DNA of 64,000 nt from an uncultured Sutterella sp. (GCA_905206345.1 CAJLGW010000001.1:1-64000); one strand, 5' to 3'; shown: positions 43,947-53,770, counted from the stretch's first letter. The notes: a model not told the origin generated them from the letters alone. Made by a program: numbers and translations.

Positions 43947-45389
43947 ATGAGCAAGGCTTTAGTGATCGGTTTAGGGGCCTCAGGGGTGGCTTGTACCCAA
44001 TTTCTTATCAAACGCGGTTACGAGGTGATCGGAACCGATACGCGTGAAACGCCCCCGTCATTGGAGCGCTTGCAAGCGTTGCCAGCTTTTACCTTTAAGT
44101 GCCTGTCTGACGCTCAAGCTTCGTTAAACGACGTTGAATTCGTGGTAATCTCACCGGGAATTTCCCCCTATTACTCTGAAGTCGCACCGATCATTTCTAA
44201 GGCTCAATCGATGCAATTGCCTTGGTTTGGCGAGATCGAATTATTTGCTCGTGAATTAGAGCATCTTAAAAATGAACGCCAATATGAACCGATTGTTTTA
44301 GCGATTACCGGTACGAACGGGAAAACAACGACAACGGTTTTAACGACCAAAATGGCCGAGGCCAGTGGAAAATTTGCGGTTGCAGCCGGCAATATCGGTC
44401 CCAATGCTGTAACGGAATTGGATCGCTACTTGGAAGAAGGGCGATTGCCTGACGTTTGGGTGTTGGAACTTTCAAGCTTTCAATTAGAGTCAACGCATAC
44501 ATTGATCCCGACGGCTGCAGCCTTGTTAAATATCACTCAAGACCACTTGGATTGGCACGGTTCGATGCAAGCCTATATGGACGCCAAGGCCCATATTTTT
44601 CAATCCGAAAAGACGGTGCGAGTTCTCAATCGTGATGATGCCAGTGTGATGCAGTACGCTAGCGCCCCTCGCGTTGCCACTTTCGGTGAATCAGCACCTG
44701 AGGGTGAAAATCAATGGGGCTTGGTCAAAGACGACGAGCTATTCTGGTTGGCCTACAACGAAGATGATTCCATTGCGCTTTCTAAGCGCAAGGTGTTGCC
44801 GGGCGAGCTTTTACAACGCTTGATGCCCGAAGAAGCATTAAAGATTTGCGGTCGTCACAATACGATGAATGCTCTTGCGGCGCTCGCTTTAATTCATGCA
44901 GCCAACTTGCCTTTAGCCGATGCCATTCGTGCGCTTTCCAATTACACGGGTGAAGCTCATCGTGTTCAATATGCCTTAACAGTCGATGGCGTGGATTACA
45001 TCGACGACAGTAAGGGGACCAATGTTGGTGCAACGGTGGCTGCACTGGAAGGTTTGGGCGCCACCGGTAAGAAGATGGTGGTCATTTTGGGCGGTGACGG
45101 TAAAGGACAAGATTTTTCACCAATTGCTCAATCGATGGCCCTTCATGCTCGCGGTGCGGTGTTAATCGGTCGCGATGCACCTTTGATTGAAAAAGCTTTG
45201 GCAGGTGCAACCTATCCCGTGCAAAAGGCTCAAACATTACCAGAAGCAGTGCAGATGTGTGCTCAGATGGCCAAAACAGGCGACTATGTTTTGTTGTCAC
45301 CTGCTTGCGCCAGCTGGGACATGTTTAGAGATTACGCACAACGAAGTGAAATTTTTATTGAAAGCGCTCGTGCGCTTCAAAAGAACTGA
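43947..45389 (+). CDS. murD: UDP-N-acetylmuramoylalanine-D-glutamate ligase MurD
   Basis: Adds D-glutamate to UDP-MurNAc-L-Ala with ATP. The 480-residue protein has the N-terminal Rossmann motif VIGLGASGVACTQFL, the ATP loop TGTNGKTTTTVLTTKM (about 119-134), the family NITQDHLDWHGSMQAY, the central GRHNTMNALAALAL and the C-terminal YIDDSKGTNVGAT and LLSPACASWDMFRDYAQRSE. The frame is open from a GTG at 43938, but AAAGG points to the ATG at 43947. Confidence 0.96.
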   Translation: MSKALVIGLGASGVACTQFLIKRGYEVIGTDTRETPPSLERLQALPAFTFKCLSDAQASLNDVEFVVISPGISPYYSEVAPIISKAQSMQLPWFGEIELFARELEHLKNERQYEPIVLAITGTNGKTTTTVLTTKMAEASGKFAVAAGNIGPNAVTELDRYLEEGRLPDVWVLELSSFQLESTHTLIPTAAALLNITQDHLDWHGSMQAYMDAKAHIFQSEKTVRVLNRDDASVMQYASAPRVATFGESAPEGENQWGLVKDDELFWLAYNEDDSIALSKRKVLPGELLQRLMPEEALKICGRHNTMNALAALALIHAANLPLADAIRALSNYTGEAHRVQYALTVDGVDYIDDSKGTNVGATVAALEGLGATGKKMVVILGGDGKGQDFSPIAQSMALHARGAVLIGRDAPLIEKALAGATYPVQKAQTLPEAVQMCAQMAKTGDYVLLSPACASWDMFRDYAQRSEIFIESARALQKN

Positions 45390-45400
45390 TTTTCGGTCGA

Positions 45401-46615
45401 ATGTTCCAGTTTAAAAACCTTTTTAAAAGTCAAAACACCAAACCTGAACAATGGGGGCAGGGCCGACGCTTTGGTTCCGTCTCCAGTGTTGACTATTCAT
45501 TGTTGGGAACGATTGCGGCGCTCTTAGTGATTGGCGCCATTATGGTCTATTCGGCCTCCATTTCTTTGGCAGACTCGCCGAAGTATCAAACGAGTGAATA
45601 CCATTTTATTCTTCGACACTTGATCTACATGAGTGTCGGTATTTTTGCCGGTTGGTGCGTCTTTAATGTGCCCATCGATAAATGGGAGCGCTTGAGTTAC
45701 CCTCTAGCTGTTTTGGGGATTATTTGTTTATTTTTGGTTTTTGTACCGGGGTTAGGCAAAAGCGTTAACGGTGCAACGCGATGGATTGGTTTTGGTCCGG
45801 TCAATTTGCAAGTTTCAGAAGTTGTGAAATTTGTTTCCGTTTTAGTGATTGCAAAATTTGCGATTGAGCGGCAAGCCTATATGCACTCTATTACTCGTGC
45901 TCTTTTACCTGTGCTTGCCTATGTCTTTTTCGTAGCGGGTTTATTAGCGATTCAACCCGACTTAGGGGCAACGGTTGTGATCGCAAGCATTGTGGTCGGT
46001 ATTGTCTTTTTGGCCGGATTGAGCTGGAGAATTATTTTTACACTCGGTGCCTTCCTAGTTGGAACCATTATTACATCTGTGGTGCTATCGCCTTGGCGTA
46101 CCGCTCGCGTGTTTGCCTATCTCAACCCGTGGGATCCTGAAAATCAAATCGGTAAAGCCTATCAGTTAACGCACTCTTTGATTGCATTCGGTCGTGGTGA
46201 AATTTTTGGCGTTGGGTTAGGTGCCAGTGTTGAAAAAATGCACTATTTACCTGAAGCGCATACGGACTTTATTTTGGCCGTGATCGGTGAAGAGTGCGGA
46301 CTGCTTGGGTTTACTGTTGTCTTAGGCCTTTTTTATTGGCTTGTTCGCAGTGCTTTTGAAATCGGTCGCCAAGCGGTTCGATTGGATATGGTCTATGCTG
46401 GATTGGTTGCTCAAGGCGTGGGACTCTGGATTGGGGTACAGGCTTTAATTAACATCGGTGTTGCGATTGGTGTTTTCCCAACCAAAGGGTTAACGTTGCC
46501 TTTGGTGAGCTATGGGGGTTCGTCATTGGTCATCACGCTATGTGCGCTGGCGTTATTGATTCGAGTCGATTTTGAAAACCGCTTATTAATGCGCGGGAAA
46601 CGGAGAAGAGAATGA
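45401..46615 (+). CDS. ftsW: septal lipid II polymerase FtsW
   Basis: The SEDS-family glycosyltransferase that polymerises lipid II with FtsI. The 404-residue protein has ten hydrophobic helices and SEDS signatures: VMVYSASISLA near the start, KSVNGATRWIGFGPVNLQVSE with the catalytic-region Glu, IQPDLGATVVI with the conserved Asp, the loop GVGLGASVEKMHYLPEAHTDF and PTKGLTLPLVSYGGSS. It follows murD by 11 bp and overlaps murG by 4 bp (ATGA). Confidence 0.95.
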   Translation: MFQFKNLFKSQNTKPEQWGQGRRFGSVSSVDYSLLGTIAALLVIGAIMVYSASISLADSPKYQTSEYHFILRHLIYMSVGIFAGWCVFNVPIDKWERLSYPLAVLGIICLFLVFVPGLGKSVNGATRWIGFGPVNLQVSEVVKFVSVLVIAKFAIERQAYMHSITRALLPVLAYVFFVAGLLAIQPDLGATVVIASIVVGIVFLAGLSWRIIFTLGAFLVGTIITSVVLSPWRTARVFAYLNPWDPENQIGKAYQLTHSLIAFGRGEIFGVGLGASVEKMHYLPEAHTDFILAVIGEECGLLGFTVVLGLFYWLVRSAFEIGRQAVRLDMVYAGLVAQGVGLWIGVQALINIGVAIGVFPTKGLTLPLVSYGGSSLVITLCALALLIRVDFENRLLMRGKRRRE

Positions 46616-47706
46616 GTGATCGAAACCATTTGATTATTGCTGCTGCGGGTACAGGCGGTCATGTGATGCCGGGTTTGGCGGTGGCCGAAGAAATGAAAAA
46701 GCGCGGTTGGACAGTTTCGTGGATCGGAACTCCCGTGGGAATGGAAGGTCGATTGGTTGGTCAGCGTGGCATTGATTTCGACGCATTAGATTTTACGGGT
46801 ATGCGTGGCAAAGGCTTGGGTCATGCCATCAAAGGCGCATTCAAGTTGGTGAAATCCTGTTTTAAAGCAAAAGAAATTGTTGACGATCGGGATGCTGACG
46901 TGGTTTTTTCCACCGGAGGCTATATTGCCGTGCCTGCCGCTTTCGGTGCTCGAGCCGAAGGCAAACCCTTGGTCATGATGAATTGTGATGCAGGAAGCCT
47001 CATGAGCGTACGTGTCGTGATGCCCGTAGCTTCTGCCGTTATGTGCGGTTTTGACGGAGAATGTGCTCAAAGGGCCGGCAAAAAAGCCATCGTTTCTGGC
47101 AACCCTGTTCGTGAAGAGATTCTTCATTTACCCAAGCCCTCAGAGCGCTATGCCGGTCGCACGGGACGTCAGCACGTATTGGTGTTTGGTGGTTCTTTAG
47201 GCGCAAAGGTTCTTAACGATACCGTGCCTCGCGCTTTGGCTTTATTCGATGAAAGTACTCGTCCGACGGTCACCCACCAATGCGGGAAAAATGCAGTAGA
47301 AAGTGTTAAAGAAACGTACCGTTCTTTGGGAATTGAAGCTGAAGTTGTCAGTTTTATTGACGATATGGCCAGTGCTTATGAGAAGGCCGATCTTGTTGTT
47401 TGTCGAGCCGGTGCTACGACTGTGAGTGAGTTAACCGCAGGTGGCATCCCAGCTATTTTGGTGCCTTTTGTGGTTTCTACGACTCAACACCAATTGGGTA
47501 ACGCTCAGTATTTGCAAGCCCATGATGCGGGCATTTTGCTCGAGCAAAAGCATTTAACAGCCGAGAATTTGTATAACCAGTTGCGGTCTTTGGATAGGGA
47601 ACGCTTGTTATCAATGGCACAAAATGCACAAAAATTAGGCCATTTAAATGCGGCCAAAACCGTGGCTGACACCATTGAGCGTTTGGCAAAATTGGGTGAC
47701 AATTAA
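46612..47706 (+). CDS. murG: lipid II-forming GlcNAc transferase MurG
   Basis: MurG adds GlcNAc to lipid I on the inner face of the inner membrane. The 364-residue GT-B enzyme has the N-terminal AAAGTGGHVMPGLAVA (glycine-rich loop and His), the FSTGGYIAVPAAFGA segment, NPVREEI, VFGGSLGAKVLND for the UDP site, and VVCRAGATTVSELTAGGIPAILVPF for UDP-GlcNAc binding. Length is standard. A 93-bp gap with possible secondary structure separates it from murC, the longest break inside this half of the cluster. Confidence 0.96.
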   Translation: MSDRNHLIIAAAGTGGHVMPGLAVAEEMKKRGWTVSWIGTPVGMEGRLVGQRGIDFDALDFTGMRGKGLGHAIKGAFKLVKSCFKAKEIVDDRDADVVFSTGGYIAVPAAFGARAEGKPLVMMNCDAGSLMSVRVVMPVASAVMCGFDGECAQRAGKKAIVSGNPVREEILHLPKPSERYAGRTGRQHVLVFGGSLGAKVLNDTVPRALALFDESTRPTVTHQCGKNAVESVKETYRSLGIEAEVVSFIDDMASAYEKADLVVCRAGATTVSELTAGGIPAILVPFVVSTTQHQLGNAQYLQAHDAGILLEQKHLTAENLYNQLRSLDRERLLSMAQNAQKLGHLNAAKTVADTIERLAKLGDN

Positions 47707-47768
47707 ATTAAACATAAAAAAGCCCGATCGCTTAAAATTAAAGGTTAAGTCTTAATTTTGGAAAAAGT

Positions 47769-47788
47769 GACAACTCTTTGTGGTTGTC
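47769..47788 (+). promoter_or_regulatory. small hairpin directly before the murC ribosome site
   Basis: GACAAC-8-GTTGTC followed at once by GGGGG (murC ribosome site) and TTTTTC, ending at the murC ATG. The layout resembles a weak terminator or a translational control element. The stem is only 6 bp. Confidence 0.35.
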
Positions 47789-47799
47789 GGGGGTTTTTC

Positions 47800-49188
47800 A
47801 TGAAATTCGCAATCAATCGCATTCACTTTGTCGGTATCGGCGGTACTGGGATGAACGGTATTGCCGAAGTCTTTGTGACATTGGGCTATCGTGTAACAGG
47901 CTCTGATGTGGCAACTAATGTTGCCACTCAACGCCTTGAAAGTTTAGGCGTTTCCATTTTCCACGAACACGATGCTCGTAATGTCCAAGGTGCTGATGTG
48001 GTTGTGACGTCTTCTGCCATTAAGGCAGACAATCCTGAAGTGGTCGCTGCGCGTGAAGCCCGAATTCCAGTGGTGCCTCGTGCCCAAATGTTGGCCGAAT
48101 TGATGCGATTCAGAAGTGGCATTGCGATTGCCGGCGCTCACGGCAAAACTACGACAACGTCTTTGGTGGCAAGTCTTTTAGCCGCTGGTGGTTTGGATCC
48201 GACGTTTGTCATCGGTGGTCGATTAAATAGTGCGGGTTCCAACGCTCGATTAGGGGGCGGGGAATTTATTGTGGCAGAGGCCGATGAGTCTGATGCTTCC
48301 TTCTTGTGCTTGTCTCCTGTGATTGCTGCGGTAACCAATATTGACGAAGATCATATGGATACCTATGAGCACAAATATGAAAAATTGGAACAGGCCTTTA
48401 TCGACTTTTTAACGCGTCTGCCTTTTTACGGTAAGGCTGTGCTTTGCTATGACGATGAAAATGTCCGCAAGATGGCACCGCGCGTCAATCGTGAGATTGT
48501 GAGCTACGGTTTGTGTGAGGAAGCCGATGTTCGTGCCATTGATGTAAAAGTTGACGGTACGCAAATGACTTTTACGGTGTTGCGCAAGGATCGTGAGCCA
48601 TTGCCGGTGCGTTTGAATTTGCCCGGTTTACACAATGTCCGCAATGCCTTGGCTGCTATTGCGATTGCCACAATGGCAGAGGTGAGCGATGAGGCCATTG
48701 CTCAAGGTTTGGAAAACTTCAATGGTGTGGGTCGTCGCTTCACTCAATACGGGGAAATCGCGTTACCGCAAGGCGGATCCTTCCGTTTAATTGACGACTA
48801 CGGTCATCATCCGCATGAAATGCAAGCAACTCTGGAAGCCGTTCGTGGCGCCTACCCCGGCCAACGTATTTTGGTTGCGTTCCAGCCACATCGTTACTCC
48901 CGCACGCGTGATTGCTTTGAGGACTTTGTAAAGGTTCTCTCCGGTGTTGACGCTTTGGTGCTTGCCGATGTTTATCCTGCTGGTGAAGCTCCGATTCATG
49001 GGGCCGACGGTCGAGCATTAGCCCGTGCCATTCGTTTAATCGGCACAACGGAGTTGGTTTTTGTCGATACTCCCTTGGAAATGGACGATGCCATTATGAA
49101 GTTGGCTAAGCCCGGTGACATTGTTGTCACCATGGGGGCAGGTAGTGTTGGTCAAGTGCCTGTGCGATTGAAAGCACAAAACGCATAA
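47800..49188 (+). CDS. murC: UDP-N-acetylmuramate-L-alanine ligase MurC
   Basis: The first amino-acid ligase of the pathway, adding L-Ala to UDP-MurNAc. The 462-residue protein has the N-terminal [17 protein letters not shown], the ATP loop [17 protein letters not shown] (about 108-124), [47 protein letters not shown] and QPHRYSRT. The open frame begins at 47758, but the ATG at 47800 follows GGGGG by 6 nt and matches family starts. ddl follows after 30 bp. Confidence 0.96.
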   Translation: MKFAINRIHFVGIGGTGMNGIAEVFVTLGYRVTGSDVATNVATQRLESLGVSIFHEHDARNVQGADVVVTSSAIKADNPEVVAAREARIPVVPRAQMLAELMRFRSGIAIAGAHGKTTTTSLVASLLAAGGLDPTFVIGGRLNSAGSNARLGGGEFIVAEADESDASFLCLSPVIAAVTNIDEDHMDTYEHKYEKLEQAFIDFLTRLPFYGKAVLCYDDENVRKMAPRVNREIVSYGLCEEADVRAIDVKVDGTQMTFTVLRKDREPLPVRLNLPGLHNVRNALAAIAIATMAEVSDEAIAQGLENFNGVGRRFTQYGEIALPQGGSFRLIDDYGHHPHEMQATLEAVRGAYPGQRILVAFQPHRYSRTRDCFEDFVKVLSGVDALVLADVYPAGEAPIHGADGRALARAIRLIGTTELVFVDTPLEMDDAIMKLAKPGDIVVTMGAGSVGQVPVRLKAQNA

Positions 49189-49218
49189 AGTTATTTTTGC
49201 TAATTGAGGTTAGTTCTT

Positions 49219-50190
49219 ATGTCAAACGAAACGAAAAAAGCGATCGATCCTGCTTCTTTGGGGAAGGTAGTCGTATTGATGGGTGGACGTTCCAGCGAAC
49301 GTGAAGTCTCCTTGATGAGTGGGAAAGGTGTTTATGACGCTCTTGTAGAAGCCGGTGTCGATGTCACGCGTTTTGATCCACAAGAACAACCCCTTTCAGA
49401 GTTGGAAAAAGGCCAATTTGATCGTGCCATGATTTCTCTTCATGGTCGTTTTGGTGAAGACGGTACGATTCAAGGCGTCTTAGAATACCTTAATCTTCCG
49501 TACACCGGCCCTGGCGTTCGTTCTAGCTCAATTGCCATTGATAAAGCAATGACCAAACGCGTTTGGAGTGCTGCTGGTATTCCTGTGCCCAACGGCATGA
49601 CGGTGACCAAAGACGATGATATGAATTTAGTCATTCAATCGTTGGGTGCCAATTTGGTGGTCAAGCCCGCCCATGAAGGCTCCAGCATCGGTTTGAGTAA
49701 GCTTGAAAATGCAACGCCTGAAATGTTGCAAGAAGCCGTTAATAAGGCAAGCAACTTGGATCCGCATGTCTTGGTTGAAGAGCGTATTTACGGTCGTGAA
49801 TTGACGGTGGCCGTGTTAGGCCCAGGTCAAACGGCTCGTGCTTTGCCGATTATTGAAATTGTGGCTCCGGATGGTGACTACGACTATCAAAACAAGTATT
49901 TCACGACGGTCGTTCATTATGAGTGTCCGGCTCAGTTGCCCGAAGAGCAAGCTGCTGAGATTCGTCAAGTGTGCGAACGTGCCTACCGTGTTTTAGGAGG
50001 TCGTGGTTGGAGTCGTATTGATGTGATGTTGACCGATGATGGTCGTTTTGTTTTATTGGAAATGAATACTTCTCCGGGCATGACTTCGCACTCTTTGGTT
50101 CCGATGGCCGCAAGCAAAGAGGGCATGAGCTATCAAGATTTGGTCTTAGAAGTCCTCAGCCAAGCAACTTTGGATAACAAAGAACGCTAA
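49219..50190 (+). CDS. ddl: D-alanine-D-alanine ligase
   Basis: Joins two D-Ala for the MurF step. The 323-residue ATP-grasp enzyme has VLMGGRSSEREVSLMSG near the start, HGRFGEDGTIQGVLEYLNLPYTG, KPAHEGSSIGLSK (ATP-lysine region), EERIYGRELTVAVLG and the C-terminal GRGWSRIDVMLTDDGRFVLLEMNTSPGMTSHSLVP, which holds the Mg-binding residues. It is of the DdlB type by position between murC and ftsQ. The ATG at 49219 has TGAGG 9 nt upstream and is preferred over a start at 49204. Confidence 0.95.
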   Translation: MSNETKKAIDPASLGKVVVLMGGRSSEREVSLMSGKGVYDALVEAGVDVTRFDPQEQPLSELEKGQFDRAMISLHGRFGEDGTIQGVLEYLNLPYTGPGVRSSSIAIDKAMTKRVWSAAGIPVPNGMTVTKDDDMNLVIQSLGANLVVKPAHEGSSIGLSKLENATPEMLQEAVNKASNLDPHVLVEERIYGRELTVAVLGPGQTARALPIIEIVAPDGDYDYQNKYFTTVVHYECPAQLPEEQAAEIRQVCERAYRVLGGRGWSRIDVMLTDDGRFVLLEMNTSPGMTSHSLVPMAASKEGMSYQDLVLEVLSQATLDNKER

Positions 50191-50201
50191 TTCTGCGTTT
50201 T

Positions 50202-51008
50202 ATGAAAGTAGTTCTTCGAAAACTCCTTATTGTTGTAGGGATTCTGTTGGTGATTGCCGCAGTTGCGGTCAGCAGTTTCCCTCACTACTTTATTTCGTTT
50301 TTTGAAATAAAGAAGGTTGAGTTAGTCGGGGAAACTGATCATATCTCGCCGATGCACTTCAAGCGTTCATTAGGCAATACGGTTGAGGGGAACTTTTTTG
50401 ATATTGACCTTGAGGCTATCCGAATGGCGGCTTTAGGGGCACCTTGGGTGAAAGAAGCGAGCGTTCATAAAGTTTGGCCCAATCGTATTCGTATTCGTAT
50501 CAAAGAGCATCGTGCGTTAGCGCTATGGGAAGACGGACGTCTGGTTTCTGTAGAAGGCATTTTATTTGCTGCCAATCCCGATGAAGCGGAAAACTCAACG
50601 GATTTACCCGAGTTTTTTGGACCGGCCGATCGGGTTCGAGATGTGACGCGACGCTATAAACGGTTTAGTCAGATGCTCAAGACCGTGATTCCAGAGGCAA
50701 AAGTGACGGAATTGAGTGTCTCCGATCGCGATAGTTGGACGCTTGCTATTGCTTCGAAAAAGATTCCACCAACACGTATTGAATTAGGTACAGAGCAAAG
50801 CGACTGGACGCTTGAAGACCGTTTTGGTGTTGTCATTGTTCAGTATCCTGAAGTTGTTGCTTTGATGAAGGGAGCGCCCTCAAGTATAGATGCTCGTTAT
50901 GAGAATGCCTTTTCGGCAACGTTGCCGGAAAATGCTTTAAAGAGACTGCCCTCGAAAGATAATCGCAGACGAGAGGCAGAAGTTGTTGCAGAACGATACC
51001 GCCAATGA
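50202..51008 (+). CDS. ftsQ: cell division protein FtsQ
   Basis: A 268-residue bitopic division protein with one transmembrane helix (about 7-29). A POTRA domain (FFEIKKVELVGETDHISP to about residue 105, including PWVKEASVHKVWPNRIRIRIKEHRALALW) is followed by the beta domain that recruits FtsB and FtsL. The family signature WVxxAxVxRxWPxxLxVxxxE is clear. A short cytoplasmic N-terminus of about 6 residues is shorter than in E. coli. It lies 11 bp after ddl and overlaps ftsA by 4 bp (ATGA). Confidence 0.93.
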   Translation: MKVVLRKLLIVVGILLVIAAVAVSSFPHYFISFFEIKKVELVGETDHISPMHFKRSLGNTVEGNFFDIDLEAIRMAALGAPWVKEASVHKVWPNRIRIRIKEHRALALWEDGRLVSVEGILFAANPDEAENSTDLPEFFGPADRVRDVTRRYKRFSQMLKTVIPEAKVTELSVSDRDSWTLAIASKKIPPTRIELGTEQSDWTLEDRFGVVIVQYPEVVALMKGAPSSIDARYENAFSATLPENALKRLPSKDNRRREAEVVAERYRQ

Positions 51009-52312
51009 AAGAACTTGCTAATAAATCAATTACGGTCACGGCTATTGACATTGGATCTAGCAAAATTATTGTGGTCTTAGCCGAAGTCTTTTCTGACGGC
51101 ACCTACAAGGTGTTGGGGCATGGTCGTACTGAGTCAAAGAAGTCGATTATTGCGGGAAGTATTCAAAGACCTGAAGACCTTTTAAAGCAGTTAAATGAAG
51201 CTTTAGATGAGGCTGTAAGAACGGCTAATTTCAAAGGACCGTCTTTGGGGCGAATTTGTACGACGATTTCCGGTCAACCTGTGACGGGGCGTAATTCAAC
51301 GGCAGAAATTCCTTTACCAGGGGCCGAGGTCACGCTTGAGGACATGAAAAAGGTCGTTGAACGTGCCGAAGATGCTTTAGAGTTGCATCAAGATGAGCGC
51401 TTGATTAAATCCGAGCGTTTGTATTTTTGCATCGATGATCAAACCGAAGAGCAAGGTCTTGAAAATCCGCTTGGTGTAAAGGGCTCTCGTATTTCGGTGC
51501 ATTTGCATTCCGCAGTGGCCGGTGCTGTAAATGCTGTCAATCGAATTCAATTAATTAACCGTACCGACCTTGATGTTTCAACTGTATTACCCGAAGGGTG
51601 GGCGAGTGGTTATAGCGTTTTAACTGAAGATGAACGTCAAATTGGTGTTGTTTTAGTCGATATCGGAGATGAGACGACGGATATTGTTGTCTTTAAGGGT
51701 GGTCATCCTCGCTTTACCCATACGATTAATATGGGGGGAAGTATCATCACTAAGCGCCTCATGGGATATATGCATTGCAAAGATTTTGAGGCCGAGGCTG
51801 TCAAAATGCGTCTCGATCTGCGTCATGAAAAAGAGGATGAAACGCAAATTTTATTCAGTAGTGGTGTAGAACCCAATGTAAGGCACTTCAATAAGCGAGA
51901 ACTTTCAATCCTGGCTTGCAAAGAGTTTGGAGCACTTTGTAATCAAATTGGGGTGATTCTTTATAACAACGGTTGGTACATCAAACGAGATGGACATCCC
52001 TACAATAAACTTCCCGGTGGGGTCGTTATTACAGGGGGGGCGACCTTGATGATGGGGGCTGCCGAGTTTATTTCTTCAATTCCTGGGTTTTATCGTGAAA
52101 CTTTTGCAGCTCGACAAGGGCGATCGCTCTACGAAGGGGATGGCTGCATGGGGTTAACTTCTCCGCGAGAAAGTGCCGTGATGGGTTTGATCGCTTATGA
52201 AGCTAGACGCTTTATGTTGGGGGAAGACGATAAAGATGTTACCTCTGAGGACGATACGTGGGTTTCTAAGATAAAGCGCATGACCAAAGAGTTTTTTATC
52301 GGTCAGTACTAA
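51005..52312 (+). CDS. ftsA: cell division protein FtsA (divergent)
   Basis: The actin-like protein that tethers FtsZ to the membrane. The 435-residue protein has the N-terminal AIDIGSSKIIVVLAEV phosphate-1 motif, the 1C domain (ISGQPVTGRNSTAEI), VVLVDIGDETTDIVVFKGG (phosphate 2) and GGVVITGGATLMMG (adenosine motif). A C-terminal amphipathic helix (SKIKRMTKEFFIG) serves as membrane anchor. The stretch between phosphate 2 and the adenosine motif (for example YNNGWYIKRDGHPYNKLPGG) does not look like the usual FtsA consensus. This may relate to the unusual FtsZ tail encoded next. Confidence 0.93.
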   Translation: MKELANKSITVTAIDIGSSKIIVVLAEVFSDGTYKVLGHGRTESKKSIIAGSIQRPEDLLKQLNEALDEAVRTANFKGPSLGRICTTISGQPVTGRNSTAEIPLPGAEVTLEDMKKVVERAEDALELHQDERLIKSERLYFCIDDQTEEQGLENPLGVKGSRISVHLHSAVAGAVNAVNRIQLINRTDLDVSTVLPEGWASGYSVLTEDERQIGVVLVDIGDETTDIVVFKGGHPRFTHTINMGGSIITKRLMGYMHCKDFEAEAVKMRLDLRHEKEDETQILFSSGVEPNVRHFNKRELSILACKEFGALCNQIGVILYNNGWYIKRDGHPYNKLPGGVVITGGATLMMGAAEFISSIPGFYRETFAARQGRSLYEGDGCMGLTSPRESAVMGLIAYEARRFMLGEDDKDVTSEDDTWVSKIKRMTKEFFIGQY

Positions 52313-52405
52313 AGCCGTAAGAAAAACAACAAATTTCTTGATTTTTTCTAGCCAAAATGTGAGCTTTTAAGTCATAATTAGAGAATTGGTTTTGGAGAAA
52401 TATTT

Positions 52406-53746
52406 ATGTTCGATGTCGTCAATGATGAACCCCGTCAAACCGTAATTAAAGTTGTTGGTGTTGGTGGTGGTGGCGGTAACGCCGTAGAACACATGATTGA
52501 GCGTGGTGCTCAAGGTATTCAGTTCATTGCAATTAATACTGACTACACCGCATTGTCACGCTCTCGCGCACACGCAACTCTTCAAATCGGTAAGACTGGT
52601 TTGGGTGCAGGTGCTCATCCTGAGGTGGGTGAACAGGCTGCTATTGAGTCTAAGGATCGCATCCGCGAATTGCTCCAAGGCGCTAATTTGGTTTTCATCA
52701 CTGCCGGTATGGGTGGTGGTACGGGTACGGGTGCAGCTCCTGTGGTTGCACAAATTGCTCGTGAAATGGGCATTTTGACGGTCGCTGTTGTCACAAAGCC
52801 CTTTAGCTACGAAGGTGCTCGCCGTATGCAACGAGCTGAAGAAGGTTTGTTGCGCTTGAAGGAAGCCGTGGATAGCCAAATCGTGATTCTCAATGACAAA
52901 TTGGAAGACGAATTGGGCGAAGATGCCACTGTGAGCGAATGCTTTGCTGCTGCTGACGACGTGCTCTTTAAGGCTTGTGCTGGTATTACCGAAATCATTC
53001 AATCTCCTGGCTTGATTGGCGTTGACTTTGAAGACCTCCGCACTGTGATGAGTGAACGCGGTACGGCCATGATGGGTTCTGCCATTGCTACGGGTCCGGA
53101 TCGTGCACGCATCGCAGCAGAAAACGCGGTTGCCTGCCCGTTGTTGGAAGGCGTGACGCTCAATGGTGCTCGTGGTGTGTTGGTTTACATCACCGCCAGC
53201 GAAGAAAGCATGAAGATGAAAGAAACCAAGACAGTGATGAATATCATTACGAACTTCACTGCCAAGGGTGCTCAAGTGATCTATGGCTCTGCCTACGATG
53301 ACAGCATGGGTGATTCTATGCGTGTTACGGTGGTTGCTACGGGTCTTGACGGTGGTGTTGATCACTCGATTCCACCGTTGGAAAAGAAGGAAGAAGAACG
53401 TCCTGTTTGGGCAACGACTGCCACTAAGCCGGCCGTTCAAGTGCAGCCGATGGCAACTGCTCCTGCTCAACAAGCTGCAAAACCGGCCGCTTCCGTGACC
53501 AATATTTGGGATTTGCCTCTTTCTCATCAAGAGGCTGTTGTGCCGCCGGCTCAACCGAGTCCCAATGTGATGCAACCGATGACTTCTCAACCGGTTCAAC
53601 CACAAGAACCGGCTGCTAAACCGCAACAAGAGTTGGGTGAAACGGTGCCGATGCCCTTTGGCCCGGCAGAAGAAGAGCCTGAAGAAAGTCCTTCTCGCGA
53701 TTGGCCGTCCACCGGTTGGTGGTCAAGCCGTCGAGACGGGAAGTAA
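52406..53746 (+). CDS. ftsZ: cell division protein FtsZ with atypical C-terminal peptide
   Basis: The tubulin-like GTPase that forms the division ring. The 446-residue protein has the nucleotide-binding GVGGGGGNAVEHM near the start, the tubulin signature GGGTGTGAAPVVA (about 112-124) and the T7 loop region VDFEDLRTVMSERGTAMMG. A Pro/Gln/Ala-rich linker covers about 335-425. The usual conserved tail, Asp-x-Pro-x-Phe-Leu-Arg, which binds FtsA and ZipA, is absent. The protein ends RDWPSTGWWSSRRDGK instead, rich in Trp. The frame is clean, so it does not look like a frameshift. The ribosome site is TTGGAG. Confidence 0.96.
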   Translation: MFDVVNDEPRQTVIKVVGVGGGGGNAVEHMIERGAQGIQFIAINTDYTALSRSRAHATLQIGKTGLGAGAHPEVGEQAAIESKDRIRELLQGANLVFITAGMGGGTGTGAAPVVAQIAREMGILTVAVVTKPFSYEGARRMQRAEEGLLRLKEAVDSQIVILNDKLEDELGEDATVSECFAAADDVLFKACAGITEIIQSPGLIGVDFEDLRTVMSERGTAMMGSAIATGPDRARIAAENAVACPLLEGVTLNGARGVLVYITASEESMKMKETKTVMNIITNFTAKGAQVIYGSAYDDSMGDSMRVTVVATGLDGGVDHSIPPLEKKEEERPVWATTATKPAVQVQPMATAPAQQAAKPAASVTNIWDLPLSHQEAVVPPAQPSPNVMQPMTSQPVQPQEPAAKPQQELGETVPMPFGPAEEEPEESPSRDWPSTGWWSSRRDGK

Positions 53747-53770
53747 TTTATACAGCTAGTCCAATAAGTG

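Noticed and set aside
52556..53629. 357-codon minus-strand frame inside ftsZ
   Set aside because: His/Arg/Ser-rich shadow of a highly expressed gene with biased codons; no recognisable domain.
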